This document shows positions 40,573-49,725 of a stretch of DNA of 64,000 bases, piece by piece. This DNA comes from Pseudomonas fragi (GTDB lineage Bacteria > Pseudomonadota > Gammaproteobacteria > Pseudomonadales > Pseudomonadaceae): contig NZ_NQKQ01000002.1 in the NCBI RefSeq assembly GCF_002269505.1, forward strand, positions 124,001 through 188,000, read 5' to 3'. How positions within the stretch are numbered: the first letter of the stretch is position 1; every line of letters begins with the position of its first letter. The notes below the pieces were generated by a model. That model did not search any database, was not told the DNA's origin, and worked only from the letters and a program-made list of their open reading frames with translations. Both the position numbers and the translations under genes were made by a program.

Positions 40573-42054
40573 TTAATCATCTGAGTAGTAGATGTAGGTT
40601 TTGCGCAGCGCCAGCCCCAGCTCTTCGAGCATGCCATTTTCACTGTACGGCGACGGGTTGGTGAGAAGGGCAGGGGTTGCAGGGTCTTTGTCGAAGTCAA
40701 AGGGCTCGGTGCTGCAAGGCAAGCCAGTGGCCTGCAGTTCCTCATTGCTCACCAGTGGCGCTTGCTTGGTTGCGCGGCGCCCGTCCGGGCTTGAGCCCAT
40801 AAAACGCGTGCCTGTGACAAAGTTGTAGGCGTGACAAAGCTCGTGGTACAGAGCGGTAAGCGGTAAGGCTCCGGGAAGTGAATGTGTCGGGTTGTAATAC
40901 ACCGTCCCGCCGAAATCGGGCAGGCCTGCCATCCCCACCTGGATATAAGACCGGCCATCACCCAGATTGGGTATGTAGAGACCGTTATTTACATATTTCA
41001 GCTCGGCGATAGTGATGGGCTTTTGGCTTTTGCGAATGCTTTTTGTCAGTTCGCGCAGCAACTGGCTGCCGCTGCCGGAGCCAAGCAATAGCTTGAGGTC
41101 ATCCTGGACCCTGTCGATAAACGTTTCGCTGCCTTGAATAATCAGCCCTGATTCCGACAGGGGTTCAGGGCTGACAATAAATGCGTTTGCAGGCTTTTTA
41201 TGCGGGATGATCCTGCCTTTAGAAATAGTGGCGGGCTCGCTGTCAGTGAAGACTTTGTCGCTGTCCTTTAGTTCGTTGAGGATATCCTGGCCCTGACTGC
41301 CATAGATCACATTGGAGCCCGCACCGGCGGTGATCAGGTCATCGCCGTCGCCCCCGCATACAATACTGTGGCCCTGGCCGCCGACGGTTACATCGTCACC
41401 TTCGCCCGCGTGGATAAAGGCCATGCCGGCTCCGCCGCGGAAAAAATCTGCGCCCCTGCCCGTATAGGCAACCGTTGTGCCCGAGCCATTGGCATTGACG
41501 ATGTCATTGCCATCGCCGGTATCGACATGGCTGGCGCCATCACGGGTCATCACGATGTCATCACCGGTACCGGTCAATACTGTCACTTTGCCGCTGCCGG
41601 TAACGACTGTGTCATTGCCCGGGCCGGTTTCAATATGAAAGGTGTTCTTCAGGGTGTCTGCGATATAGACCGTATCGTTGCCATGCAAGGTGTGAATTTC
41701 GATGATCTGTTTAGCGCTTGCAGGTTTTATCCGGTAACGCTCGTGGTTCAGGTCAAGCAGGAGAGAGTCGTTGTCGCCCCGGGTAACGAAGATCGATGCC
41801 CGCGCCGCCGAGGCGCGGAATACCAGGCGGTCAATGGGTCGGGGGTACAGCACACCTTCAGTGACATAGCGCACGAGGGTGGCGTTAGCGCCAATATGAA
41901 GAATGCTTTGCGTGGTGGTTTCAGTGACATGGGGCAGGGGGCGTGAAACCTTGGTTTCGGTTCTTTCTGGCGCAGCCTGGGCGCCGCCGTCAAATTCGAA
42001 TTGATGAGGGGCTGGCTGAGGGCCAGTCGTCACAGGAGGAGGCGTGGGGCACAT
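40573..42054 (-). CDS. M91-type zinc metallopeptidase with RTX-like repeats
   Basis: 493 aa. Zinc-protease motif HELCHAYNFV (404-413) within a C-terminal domain similar to the NleD/HopH1 (peptidase M91) family, with SNEELQATGLP about 30 residues later. Between about 125 and 260 there is a Gly/Asp/Asn-rich stretch of hemolysin-type beta-roll-like units (HGNDTVYIAD, GPGNDTVVTG, GTGDDIVMT, GDGNDIVNA, GEGDDVTVG, GDGDDLITA, GSQGQDIL). Pro-rich N-terminus, no signal peptide. The repeats suggest calcium-dependent folding and export by a type I or type III/VI-like route, which is inferred; no secretion genes are adjacent. RBS CGGAG. Confidence 0.8.
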   Translation of the reverse strand: MCPTPPPVTTGPQPAPHQFEFDGGAQAAPERTETKVSRPLPHVTETTTQSILHIGANATLVRYVTEGVLYPRPIDRLVFRASAARASIFVTRGDNDSLLLDLNHERYRIKPASAKQIIEIHTLHGNDTVYIADTLKNTFHIETGPGNDTVVTGSGKVTVLTGTGDDIVMTRDGASHVDTGDGNDIVNANGSGTTVAYTGRGADFFRGGAGMAFIHAGEGDDVTVGGQGHSIVCGGDGDDLITAGAGSNVIYGSQGQDILNELKDSDKVFTDSEPATISKGRIIPHKKPANAFIVSPEPLSESGLIIQGSETFIDRVQDDLKLLLGSGSGSQLLRELTKSIRKSQKPITIAELKYVNNGLYIPNLGDGRSYIQVGMAGLPDFGGTVYYNPTHSLPGALPLTALYHELCHAYNFVTGTRFMGSSPDGRRATKQAPLVSNEELQATGLPCSTEPFDFDKDPATPALLTNPSPYSENGMLEELGLALRKTYIYYSDD

Positions 42055-42163
42055 AAGTGATACTCCGAAGCGTCAGTTTCAATGTCATTGGTGGCTGGGC
42101 ACCTGTGCTGACGATTGAAACGCCTGGATGGCTTATGTGTGCTTTACATAGTTATGGCGTAAG

Positions 42164-42196
42164 CCGCGGCTGGCCCCAAATGTGCGCCAGCCGCGG
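42164..42196 (-). terminator. Hairpin after ribH2
   Basis: Perfect 11-bp stem CCGCGGCTGGC/GCCAGCCGCGG, about 10 bp past the ribH2 stop on the leftward strand. No long T run follows, so termination is only likely. Confidence 0.5.
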
Positions 42197-42205
42197 TGTA
42201 AGATA

Positions 42206-42700
42206 TTACACTGCGCGTTTTTGCTGGATGTCCAGGCGCTTGATATTGCGGATTTTCTGCAGTGTGTCAACGCACGTTCTGGCAGCTTCCTGGCCCTTGT
42301 GAACGAAGTGCTCAAAGAAAAACTTCTGATGCTCTTCACCGGCGTGGAAGTGGTGCGGGGTCAGGCTGACGGAGAACACTGGCACTTCGGTTTCCAGTTG
42401 CACTTGCATCAGGCCGCTGACGACCGACTGGGCAACAAAATCGTGACGGTAGATGCCGCCATCCACGACCAGTGCGGCGCCGACAATGCCGGCGTAACGA
42501 CCGGTTTTGGCCAGCAGTTTTGCGTGCAGCGGGATCTCGAACGCGCCGCCGACTTCGAAGAAATCGATGTCGCTTTCCTGATAGCCCAGCACCAGCATTT
42601 CGGCCAGGAAGCCCTTGCGGCTCTGGTCGACAATCTCTTTGTGCCAGGAAGCCTGGATAAACGCGACACGTTCGTTGTGGTGAATAGCTGTAGGTTGCAT
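42206..42700 (-). CDS. ribH2: 6,7-dimethyl-8-ribityllumazine synthase (RibH2-type)
   Basis: Condenses 5-amino-6-ribitylamino-uracil with dihydroxybutanone phosphate to lumazine, the penultimate riboflavin step. 164 aa; motifs AFIQASWHKEIVDQSRKGFL, VGGAFEIPLHAKLLAKTG, GIVGAALVVDGGIYRHDFVA and the SVSLTPHHFHAGEEHQKFF loop. The divergence from classical RibH and the stand-alone locus under an FMN riboswitch fit the second (RibH2) type known from Pseudomonas and alpha-proteobacteria. RBS CAGGAA. Confidence 0.92.
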   Translation of the reverse strand: MQPTAIHHNERVAFIQASWHKEIVDQSRKGFLAEMLVLGYQESDIDFFEVGGAFEIPLHAKLLAKTGRYAGIVGAALVVDGGIYRHDFVAQSVVSGLMQVQLETEVPVFSVSLTPHHFHAGEEHQKFFFEHFVHKGQEAARTCVDTLQKIRNIKRLDIQQKRAV

Positions 42701-42835
42701 GTTCAGATTCCTGTTTGTGTGAAAAACAGGGCATATGAATCGAATGGGATTAAAGGGTGCGTTCAGGTGGGCAGCGCACGGCCATACGGCATCGCCACTT
42801 GCCCACCTGGTTGACGGCCCTTTGGCGCCAATCCC

Positions 42836-43001
42836 GTTCTCTCTTCATCCGGACTATGACCGTCGGCCCCGGGATCACACCGGGTCTGCTGACCTTGGTT
42901 GATTCCTGGCCTAAGCTCAGGAATGTGCCAAGCGCTCGCGGGCTATGCGCTTTGCGCGCAATTACCGCCGGTGGGGAGTCGCACCCCGCCCTGAGAACGT
43001 T
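42836..43001 (-). ncRNA. FMN riboswitch (RFN element)
   Basis: On the reverse strand the leader holds the RFN consensus blocks: GACTCCCCACCGGCGGTAAT, AGCCCGCGAGCGC, GTCAGCAGACCCGGTGTGAT, CCCGGGGCCGACGGTCATAG and TCCGGATGAAGAGAG. About 135 nt separates it from ribH2; that gap holds a GGTGGGCA/TGCCCACC hairpin (42768-42822), a plausible expression platform. FMN binding should turn ribH2 down. Confidence 0.95.
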
Positions 43002-43217
43002 GCCGCCAGCCTTTCTGGCGACGGGCATTTTGTATCACAATTTTTTCGCAGATGCATGGCTGCTTTTTGCTAATAGCTATCAATTTTTTTGCTGTGTTAC
43101 CTGCAGATTCCTGGATCAACCCTTGAATATGGCTAATCCTGTGCGTACTGCACTTGTTTGAAAGGGAATACCCCGATTAGCATCCAGAGATGATCACTTA
43201 TTGTTGAGGCCGCTCCC

Positions 43218-44222
<1,005 letters not shown>

Positions 44223-44265
44223 GCTTTCAATCCGTCCAATTGCTTGTCGCTATCGTATAAACACG

Positions 44266-44294
44266 CTGTACCCGGGGCGAAGGGCCGATATAAT
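44266..44294 (+). promoter_or_regulatory. Probable alaS promoter
   Basis: CTGTAC, 17-bp spacer, TATAAT (44289-44294), inside an AAGGGCCG/CGGCCCTT hairpin sequence, about 75 bp before alaS. Confidence 0.5.
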
Positions 44295-44368
44295 GCGGCC
44301 CTTTGCGAGTCGCACTGTCGATTGACGTGATTTACTTGCCTCTGGCCGCAGCCTCCGTGGAAGAACCT

Positions 44369-46987
44369 ATGAAAAGCGCAGAAATCCGTGAAGCCTTCCT
44401 TCGCTTCTTCGAGGAGCAAGGTCACACCCGTGTCCCTTCCAGCTCCTTGGTCCCTAATAACGACCCGACCCTGCTGTTCACCAACGCGGGGATGAACCAG
44501 TTCAAGGACTGTTTCCTGGGTCAAGAAAAACGTGCCTACACCCGGGCGACCAGCAGCCAGAAGTGCGTGCGGGCCGGCGGCAAGAACAGCGACCTGGAAA
44601 ACGTCGGTTACACCGCCCGTCACCACACCTTCTTTGAAATGCTTGGCAACTTCAGCTTTGGCGATTACTTCAAGAAAGATGCGATCAACTTCGCCTGGAC
44701 CTTCCTGACTGGCGTATTGCAGCTGCCTAAAGACAAGCTGTGGGTGACCGTCTACGCCAGCGATGACGAAGCCTATGACATCTGGACCAAAGACGTCGGC
44801 GTACCTGCCGAGCGCATGATCCGTATCGGTGACAACAAGGGCGCGCCTTACGCATCCGACAACTTCTGGACCATGGGCGATACCGGTCCGTGCGGTCCGT
44901 GCACCGAGATTTTCTACGATCACGGCCCTGAAATCTGGGGTGGCCCGCCGGGCTCGCCAGATGAAGACGGTGACCGTTACATCGAAATCTGGAACAACGT
45001 ATTCATGCAGTTCAACCGCACCGCCGATGGCGTGTTGCATCCGTTGCCAGCGCCGTCGGTAGACACTGGCATGGGCCTGGAGCGGATCAGTGCGGTGATG
45101 CAGCACGTCAACTCCAACTACGATATCGACCTGTTCCAGAGCCTGCTGACTGCAGCTGCCGACGCAATTGGCTGCGCCAACGAAGGCCAGGCCTCGCTCA
45201 AGGTAGTGGCTGACCATATCCGTTCATGCAGCTTCCTGATCGCTGATGGTGTGCTGCCGTCGAACGAAGGTCGCGGTTATGTACTGCGTCGCATCATTCG
45301 TCGCGCCTGCCGTCACGGCAACAAGCTGGGCGCCACCGGCAATTTCTTCTACAAGATCGTCGCGGCCCTGGTTGCCGAAATGGGCGAAAGCTTCCCGGAG
45401 CTGGTGCGCGAGCAGGCCAATATCGAGCGTGTACTCAAGGCCGAAGAAGAGCAGTTCTCCAAGACCCTGGAGCAGGGCCTGAAAATCCTCGAACTGGACC
45501 TGGCTGACCTCAAGGGCACCGTGGTACCTGGCGACGTAGTGTTCAAGCTCTACGACACCTACGGCTTCCCGATGGACCTGACCGCCGACATCGCCCGCGA
45601 GCGCAACCTGACCGTGGACGAAGAAGGCTTCGAGCGCGAGATGGAAGCCCAGCGCGTGCGCGCACGTTCGGCCAGTTCCTTTGGTCTGGACTACAACACT
45701 CTGGTCAAAGTCGATGTGCCGACCGAGTTCATCGGTTACAGCGCCACCCGGGCCTCGGCCAAAATCGTTGCCCTGTACAAAGACGGGCAGTCGGTTGCCA
45801 GCCTGAATGAAGGCGACGAGGGCGTGGTGATTCTCGACCAGACCCCGTTTTATGCCGAGTCCGGCGGCCAGGTCGGTGATTGCGGTTATCTGCAAGCTGG
45901 CGCTGCGCGCTTTGACGTGCGTGAGACCACCAAAACCGGCGGTGCTTTCCTGCATCACGGTGTGGTTGCCGCGGGCGGCCTGAAAGTGGGCGAAACCGTT
46001 GATGCCCAGGTGGATGCCGATGTGCGTCACGCCACGGCGCTGAACCATTCGGCCACACACTTGCTGCACGCAGCCTTGCGTCAGGTGCTGGGCGAACACG
46101 TTCAGCAGAAGGGTTCTCTGGTAGACAGCCAGCGCATGCGTTTCGACTTCAGCCACTTTGAAGCGATCAAGCCTGAGCAGATCAAGGCGCTGGAAGATAT
46201 CGTCAACGCCGAGATTCGTAAGAACACCCCGGTCGAAACCGAAGAAACCGACATCGAAACCGCCAAGCAAAAAGGCGCCATGGCGCTGTTTGGCGAGAAG
46301 TATGGCGACAGCGTGCGCGTGCTGAGCATGGGTGGTGATTTCTCGGTTGAGCTGTGTGGCGGTATCCACGCCAAGCGCACCGGTGACATCGGACTGATGA
46401 AGATCATCAGCGAAGGCGGCGTGGCTTCGGGTATTCGTCGTATTGAAGCCGTGACCGGCGCAGCCGCACTGGCTTACCTGAATGCTGCCGAAGAGCAGCT
46501 CAAGGAAGCTGCCAGCCTGGTCAAGGGTTCGCGCGAGAATCTGGTCGACAAACTGTCGGCTGTGCTCGAACGTAACCGCCAGCTGGAAAAACAGCTTGAG
46601 CAATTGCAGGCCAAGGCTGCAAGTGCTGCCGGTGATGACCTGTCATCGTCGGCAGTGGACGTAAAAGGCGTGAAAGTGTTGACCGCTCGCCTGGACGGTC
46701 AAGATGGCAAGGCGCTTCTGGCGCTGGTAGATCAGCTGAAGAACAAGCTCGGTCGTGCAGTGATCCTGCTCGGCAGTGTCCACGAAGACAAGGTTGTACT
46801 GGTTGCAGGCGTGACCAAAGACCTGACTGGCCAACTCAAAGCCGGTGATTTGATGAAGCAGGCTGCTGCGGCAGTGGGCGGGAAGGGCGGTGGTCGTCCG
46901 GACATGGCGCAAGGTGGCGGTGTTGATGCTGCAGCCCTGGATGCCGCGCTGGCCCTGACTGTGCCATTTGTAGAGCAGGGTATCTGA
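44369..46987 (+). CDS. alaS: Alanyl-tRNA synthetase
   Basis: 872 aa from [19 protein letters not shown]; a longer frame from 44303 would add 22 residues not seen in the family. Class II catalytic core ([52 protein letters not shown]), editing domain with [12 protein letters not shown] and [13 protein letters not shown] metal ligands, coiled coil and C-Ala domain ending in [17 protein letters not shown] sequence. Followed by a GC hairpin (46996-47022) and lysC. Confidence 0.98.
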   Translation: MKSAEIREAFLRFFEEQGHTRVPSSSLVPNNDPTLLFTNAGMNQFKDCFLGQEKRAYTRATSSQKCVRAGGKNSDLENVGYTARHHTFFEMLGNFSFGDYFKKDAINFAWTFLTGVLQLPKDKLWVTVYASDDEAYDIWTKDVGVPAERMIRIGDNKGAPYASDNFWTMGDTGPCGPCTEIFYDHGPEIWGGPPGSPDEDGDRYIEIWNNVFMQFNRTADGVLHPLPAPSVDTGMGLERISAVMQHVNSNYDIDLFQSLLTAAADAIGCANEGQASLKVVADHIRSCSFLIADGVLPSNEGRGYVLRRIIRRACRHGNKLGATGNFFYKIVAALVAEMGESFPELVREQANIERVLKAEEEQFSKTLEQGLKILELDLADLKGTVVPGDVVFKLYDTYGFPMDLTADIARERNLTVDEEGFEREMEAQRVRARSASSFGLDYNTLVKVDVPTEFIGYSATRASAKIVALYKDGQSVASLNEGDEGVVILDQTPFYAESGGQVGDCGYLQAGAARFDVRETTKTGGAFLHHGVVAAGGLKVGETVDAQVDADVRHATALNHSATHLLHAALRQVLGEHVQQKGSLVDSQRMRFDFSHFEAIKPEQIKALEDIVNAEIRKNTPVETEETDIETAKQKGAMALFGEKYGDSVRVLSMGGDFSVELCGGIHAKRTGDIGLMKIISEGGVASGIRRIEAVTGAAALAYLNAAEEQLKEAASLVKGSRENLVDKLSAVLERNRQLEKQLEQLQAKAASAAGDDLSSSAVDVKGVKVLTARLDGQDGKALLALVDQLKNKLGRAVILLGSVHEDKVVLVAGVTKDLTGQLKAGDLMKQAAAAVGGKGGGRPDMAQGGGVDAAALDAALALTVPFVEQGI

Positions 46988-46995
46988 GGTCCAGA

Positions 46996-47022
46996 ACGCG
47001 CCGTTGTCTAGTAACGGCGCGT
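46996..47022 (+). terminator. Hairpin after alaS
   Basis: ACGCGCCGTT/AACGGCGCGT perfect 10-bp stem, loop of 7, followed by CGTTT: a weak intrinsic terminator or processing site between alaS and lysC. Confidence 0.5.
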
Positions 47023-47070
47023 CGTTTGAATGATAAATGGGCGCCCTTTATGGGCTGAGGCTGCTTTGAA

Positions 47071-48306
47071 ATGGCTTTGATCGTACAGAAATTCGGAGGC
47101 ACCTCGGTCGGCACTGTCGAGAGAATCGAGCAGGTCGCCGATAAAGTTAAGAAGTTCCGCGAAGCCGGCAATGATCTGGTGATCGTGCTATCGGCCATGA
47201 GCGGCGAAACCAACCGCCTGATCGACCTGGCCAAGCAGATCAGCGATCAGCCGTTGCCGCGCGAGCTGGATATGATTGTATCCACGGGTGAGCAGGTGAC
47301 CATTGGTCTGCTGTCCATGGCGCTGAACAAGCGCGGTGTGCCGGCGGTGTCCTACACCGGCAGCCAGGTGCGCATCCTCACGGACAGTTCGCACACCAAG
47401 GCCCGTATCCTGAAGATTGACGATCAGAAGATTCGCGCTGACCTCAAGGCCGGGCGTGTGGTTGTGGTTGCAGGTTTTCAGGGCGTTGATGAGTTCGGCA
47501 ATATCACCACGCTGGGCCGTGGCGGCTCCGACACCACGGGTGTGGCGCTGGCAGCGGCCCTCAAGGCCGATGAATGCCAGATCTACACCGATGTCGATGG
47601 CGTTTACACCACCGATCCGCGGGTAGTAGCCAAAGCACAGCGTCTGGAAAAGATCACCTTCGAAGAAATGCTGGAAATGGCCAGCCTGGGCTCCAAGGTG
47701 TTGCAGATCCGCGCAGTTGAGTTCGCAGGCAAGTACAACGTTCCGCTGCGCGTTTTGCACAGCTTCAAGGAGGGTCCAGGCACCCTCATTACTATTGATG
47801 AAGAGGAATCCATGGAACAGCCGATCATTTCTGGTATCGCGTTCAATCGCGACGAAGCCAAGCTGACCATCCGTGGCGTGCCGGACACCCCGGGGGTGGC
47901 GTTCAAGATTCTGGGCCCGATCAGCGCGGCCAACATCGAAGTCGATATGATCGTGCAGAACGTTGCGCACGATAACACTACCGACTTCACCTTCACGGTG
48001 CACCGCAATGACTACAGCGCGGCGCAAAGCGTGCTGGAAAACACTGCCCGCGAAATCGGTGCACGTGAAGTGGTGGGCGACACCAACATTGCCAAGGTTT
48101 CGATTGTCGGTGTGGGCATGCGCTCGCATGCAGGCGTTGCCAGCCGCATGTTTGAATCGCTGGCCAAAGAGAACATCAACATCCTGATGATCTCGACCTC
48201 CGAAATCAAAGTCTCGGTGGTTATCGAAGAGAAATACCTGGAGCTGGCCGTGCGTTCCCTGCACACCGCTTTTGATCTGGATGCACCAGCCCGCCAGGGC
48301 GAGTAA
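47071..48306 (+). CDS. lysC: Aspartate kinase
   Basis: First enzyme of the lysine/threonine/methionine branch: phosphorylates aspartate. 411 aa: ATP-binding VQKFGGTSVGTVERI, LSAMSGETNRLI, GRGGSDTTGVALAAAL, TDVDGVYTTDPR and two C-terminal ACT domains (about 265-335 and 345-405) for feedback by lysine/threonine. Start 47071 lacks a canonical RBS (GGCTGCTTTGAA). A second in-frame ATG at 47812 has a strong RBS (see separate entry). Terminator follows. Confidence 0.96.
   Translation: MALIVQKFGGTSVGTVERIEQVADKVKKFREAGNDLVIVLSAMSGETNRLIDLAKQISDQPLPRELDMIVSTGEQVTIGLLSMALNKRGVPAVSYTGSQVRILTDSSHTKARILKIDDQKIRADLKAGRVVVVAGFQGVDEFGNITTLGRGGSDTTGVALAAALKADECQIYTDVDGVYTTDPRVVAKAQRLEKITFEEMLEMASLGSKVLQIRAVEFAGKYNVPLRVLHSFKEGPGTLITIDEEESMEQPIISGIAFNRDEAKLTIRGVPDTPGVAFKILGPISAANIEVDMIVQNVAHDNTTDFTFTVHRNDYSAAQSVLENTAREIGAREVVGDTNIAKVSIVGVGMRSHAGVASRMFESLAKENINILMISTSEIKVSVVIEEKYLELAVRSLHTAFDLDAPARQGE
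47812..48306 (+). CDS. Possible aspartate kinase beta subunit (internal start)
   Basis: In-frame ATG in lysC preceded by AAGAGGAATCC, a strong Shine-Dalgarno. It would give a 164-aa product (MEQPIISGIAFNRDEAKLTI...) made only of the two ACT domains, as the beta subunit of alpha2beta2 aspartokinases made from overlapping genes in Bacillus, Corynebacterium and some Pseudomonas. Seen: site and frame; use is inferred. Confidence 0.55.
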   Translation: MEQPIISGIAFNRDEAKLTIRGVPDTPGVAFKILGPISAANIEVDMIVQNVAHDNTTDFTFTVHRNDYSAAQSVLENTAREIGAREVVGDTNIAKVSIVGVGMRSHAGVASRMFESLAKENINILMISTSEIKVSVVIEEKYLELAVRSLHTAFDLDAPARQGE

Positions 48307-48318
48307 AACGTTGTGCCA

Positions 48319-48351
48319 GGGGCGCGGTTGATCCGCGCCCTTTGTTTTTTT
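48319..48351 (+). terminator. Terminator after lysC
   Basis: GGGCGCGG-TTGAT-CCGCGCCC stem followed by TTTGTTTTTTT. Confidence 0.9.
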
Positions 48352-48484
48352 GGGCTTGTGTGGGCGTACGTCGCCATGCGGGTCAATACTAAGGAGCTGC
48401 GGGCTATAGCTATTTAGCTAGTAGTCCCAAGCCCCTTTTTTTTGCAGACTGATATCCCTGAAATGAAAGTGTGAGGAGAAACGT

Positions 48485-48673
48485 ATGCTGATTCTGACTC
48501 GCCGTTGTGCGGAAAGCCTGATCATAGGCGATGGCGAAATTACCGTGACCGTTCTCGGCGTCAAAGGCAACCAGGTGCGCATTGGTGTGAATGCTCCCAA
48601 GGAAGTGGCTGTGCACCGTGAAGAGATCTACCTGCGGATCAAGAATGAAAAGGGCGAAGAACCAAGTCTCTAA
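48485..48673 (+). CDS. rsmA: Carbon storage regulator RsmA/CsrA
   Basis: RNA-binding translational regulator of 62 aa, homodimer, binds GGA motifs in mRNA leaders and is titrated by Gac-dependent small RNAs. Seen: [20 protein letters not shown] start, [30 protein letters not shown] with the conserved Arg44 region (AVHREEI). RBS GAGGAGAAACGT. It sits after lysC and before tRNA-Ser, the usual gamma-proteobacterial context. Confidence 0.97.
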   Translation: MLILTRRCAESLIIGDGEITVTVLGVKGNQVRIGVNAPKEVAVHREEIYLRIKNEKGEEPSL

Positions 48674-48691
48674 TTTTATTTAAGTTTTTAG

Positions 48692-48720
48692 TTGCATGCG
48701 GGGAAAAGGCTGGTTATTAT
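48692..48720 (+). promoter_or_regulatory. tRNA-Ser promoter
   Basis: TTGCAT, 17-bp spacer, TATTAT; the -10 ends 14 bp before the tRNA 5' end, with a G/C-rich discriminator CGCCCCG typical of stable RNA promoters. Confidence 0.7.
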
Positions 48721-48734
48721 ACGCCCCGTGTTGC

Positions 48735-48825
48735 GGAGAGGTGGCCGAGTGGCCGAAGGCGCTCCCCTGCTAAGGGAGTACATCTCAAAAGGGTGTCGGG
48801 GGTTCGAATCCCCCCTTCTCCGCCA
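48735..48825 (+). tRNA. tRNA-Ser(GCT)
   Basis: 91-nt class II tRNA with encoded CCA; acceptor GGAGAGG/CTTCTCC, anticodon loop CTGCTAA (GCT), long variable arm and GTTCGAATC T-loop. Reads AGC/AGU. Confidence 0.97.
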
Positions 48826-48889
48826 TTATTCAGATAGCACGTTGGATCTGGAAGATTTCGATAAGTTGTTGAAATTATTGAAAAAAATC

Positions 48890-48917
48890 TTGCCAGAGAG
48901 ATTCAACGGTCTATAAT
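48890..48917 (+). promoter_or_regulatory. tRNA-Arg cluster promoter
   Basis: TTGCCA, 16-bp spacer, perfect TATAAT; GCGCCGC discriminator, 14 bp before the first tRNA-Arg. Confidence 0.75.
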
Positions 48918-48931
48918 GCGCCGCTTCAAAT

Positions 48932-49008
48932 GCACTCGTAGCTCAGCTGGATAGAGTACTCGGCTACGAACCGAGCGGTCACAGGTTCGAATCCTGTCGA
49001 GTGCACCA
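48932..49008 (+). tRNA. tRNA-Arg(ACG) copy 1
   Basis: 77 nt with CCA; acceptor GCACTCG/CGAGTGC, anticodon loop CTACGAA (ACG), which is read after A34-to-inosine editing as CGU/CGC/CGA. Confidence 0.97.
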
Positions 49009-49078
49009 TTTAAGAGTCAATGGCTTCGGCGATTAACTTGGCTTCAACCAGGGTGGTCTGGTCTACCAAACACAACTT

Positions 49079-49155
49079 GCACTCGTAGCTCAGCTGGATA
49101 GAGTACTCGGCTACGAACCGAGCGGTCACAGGTTCGAATCCTGTCGAGTGCACCA
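49079..49155 (+). tRNA. tRNA-Arg(ACG) copy 2
   Basis: Identical in sequence to copy 1, including CCA; no promoter of its own is evident in the 70-bp spacer, so it is part of one transcript. Confidence 0.97.
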
Positions 49156-49225
49156 TTTAAGAGTTAATGGCTTCGGCGATTAACTTGGCTTCAGCCAGGG
49201 TGGTCTGGTCTACCAAACACAACTT

Positions 49226-49302
49226 GCACTCGTAGCTCAGCTGGATAGAGTACTCGGCTACGAACCGAGCGGTCACAGGTTCGAATCCTGTCGAGTGCAC
49301 CA
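49226..49302 (+). tRNA. tRNA-Arg(ACG) copy 3
   Basis: Identical to copies 1 and 2; a terminator follows 7 bp later. Confidence 0.97.
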
Positions 49303-49308
49303 AACACC

Positions 49309-49338
49309 AAAAAGCCTGCACCTTGTGCGGGCTTTTTG
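49309..49338 (+). terminator. Terminator of the tRNA-Arg cluster
   Basis: AAAAAGCCTGCAC / GTGCGGGCTTTTT hairpin immediately after copy 3. Confidence 0.9.
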
Positions 49339-49725
49339 CTGTCTGCGATTTGACGATTGCTGTCATGCTGGCGACTTCTCTTGTGGTTATTCTGGTTTTT
49401 GCGGTGTATGTGATCGCAGCCTTCGTTCCTTGACAGCGACTACGGGTTGAGTTTCATCTTTGAGTTGTGTCCTGCGACCCTCATTCTGCGTCGCACAAGC
49501 AGTGCGCAGGCGCCGTCTGGCGGTGCCTCGCAAGCTTTTGTTATTGCCAAGATTTTTGCGTCATTAATTTTCAAGCCGTGTATGATTGCGCCCGTCAGCC
49601 CCGCCGGGGCTTGTGGAATACCTCCATGGACTTACCCAGTAGAAACTCAGCATCCCGTTTTTCCAATCATGAATTGACTGATTGATCCTTCCGGCGTGCC
49701 CTGCTGCTGGGAGTGGAGTTCGCCT
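49339..49725 (+). promoter_or_regulatory. mgtE upstream region
   Basis: 387 bp without a clear gene. Contains a half unit of the TAGTCGCTG palindrome family (49411-49443), a -10-like TATGAT (49581-49586), an AGCCCC-GCC-GGGGCT hairpin (49597-49611) and a possible 19-codon leader ORF (49626-49685) before mgtE. These may form an mRNA leader of about 130 nt. Confidence 0.35.

Larger units (their letters stand above)
48932..49302 (+). repeat. Tandem 147-bp repeats carrying tRNA-Arg(ACG)
   Basis: tRNA starts are spaced exactly 147 bp (48932, 49079, 49226). tRNAs are identical; the two 70-bp spacers differ at two positions (GAGTC/GAGTT, CAACC/CAGCC). Confidence 0.95.

Noticed and set aside
48932..49302. 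Regular repeats suggestive of a CRISPR array
   Set aside because: Repeat units are whole tRNA-Arg genes with nearly identical spacers; no cas genes, no unique spacers.
49157..49366. 69-codon leftward frame over tRNA-Arg copy 3
   Set aside because: Antisense to a tRNA; its translated text (FEPVTARFVAEYSIQLSYEC) is the well-known false protein from the tRNA T-arm.
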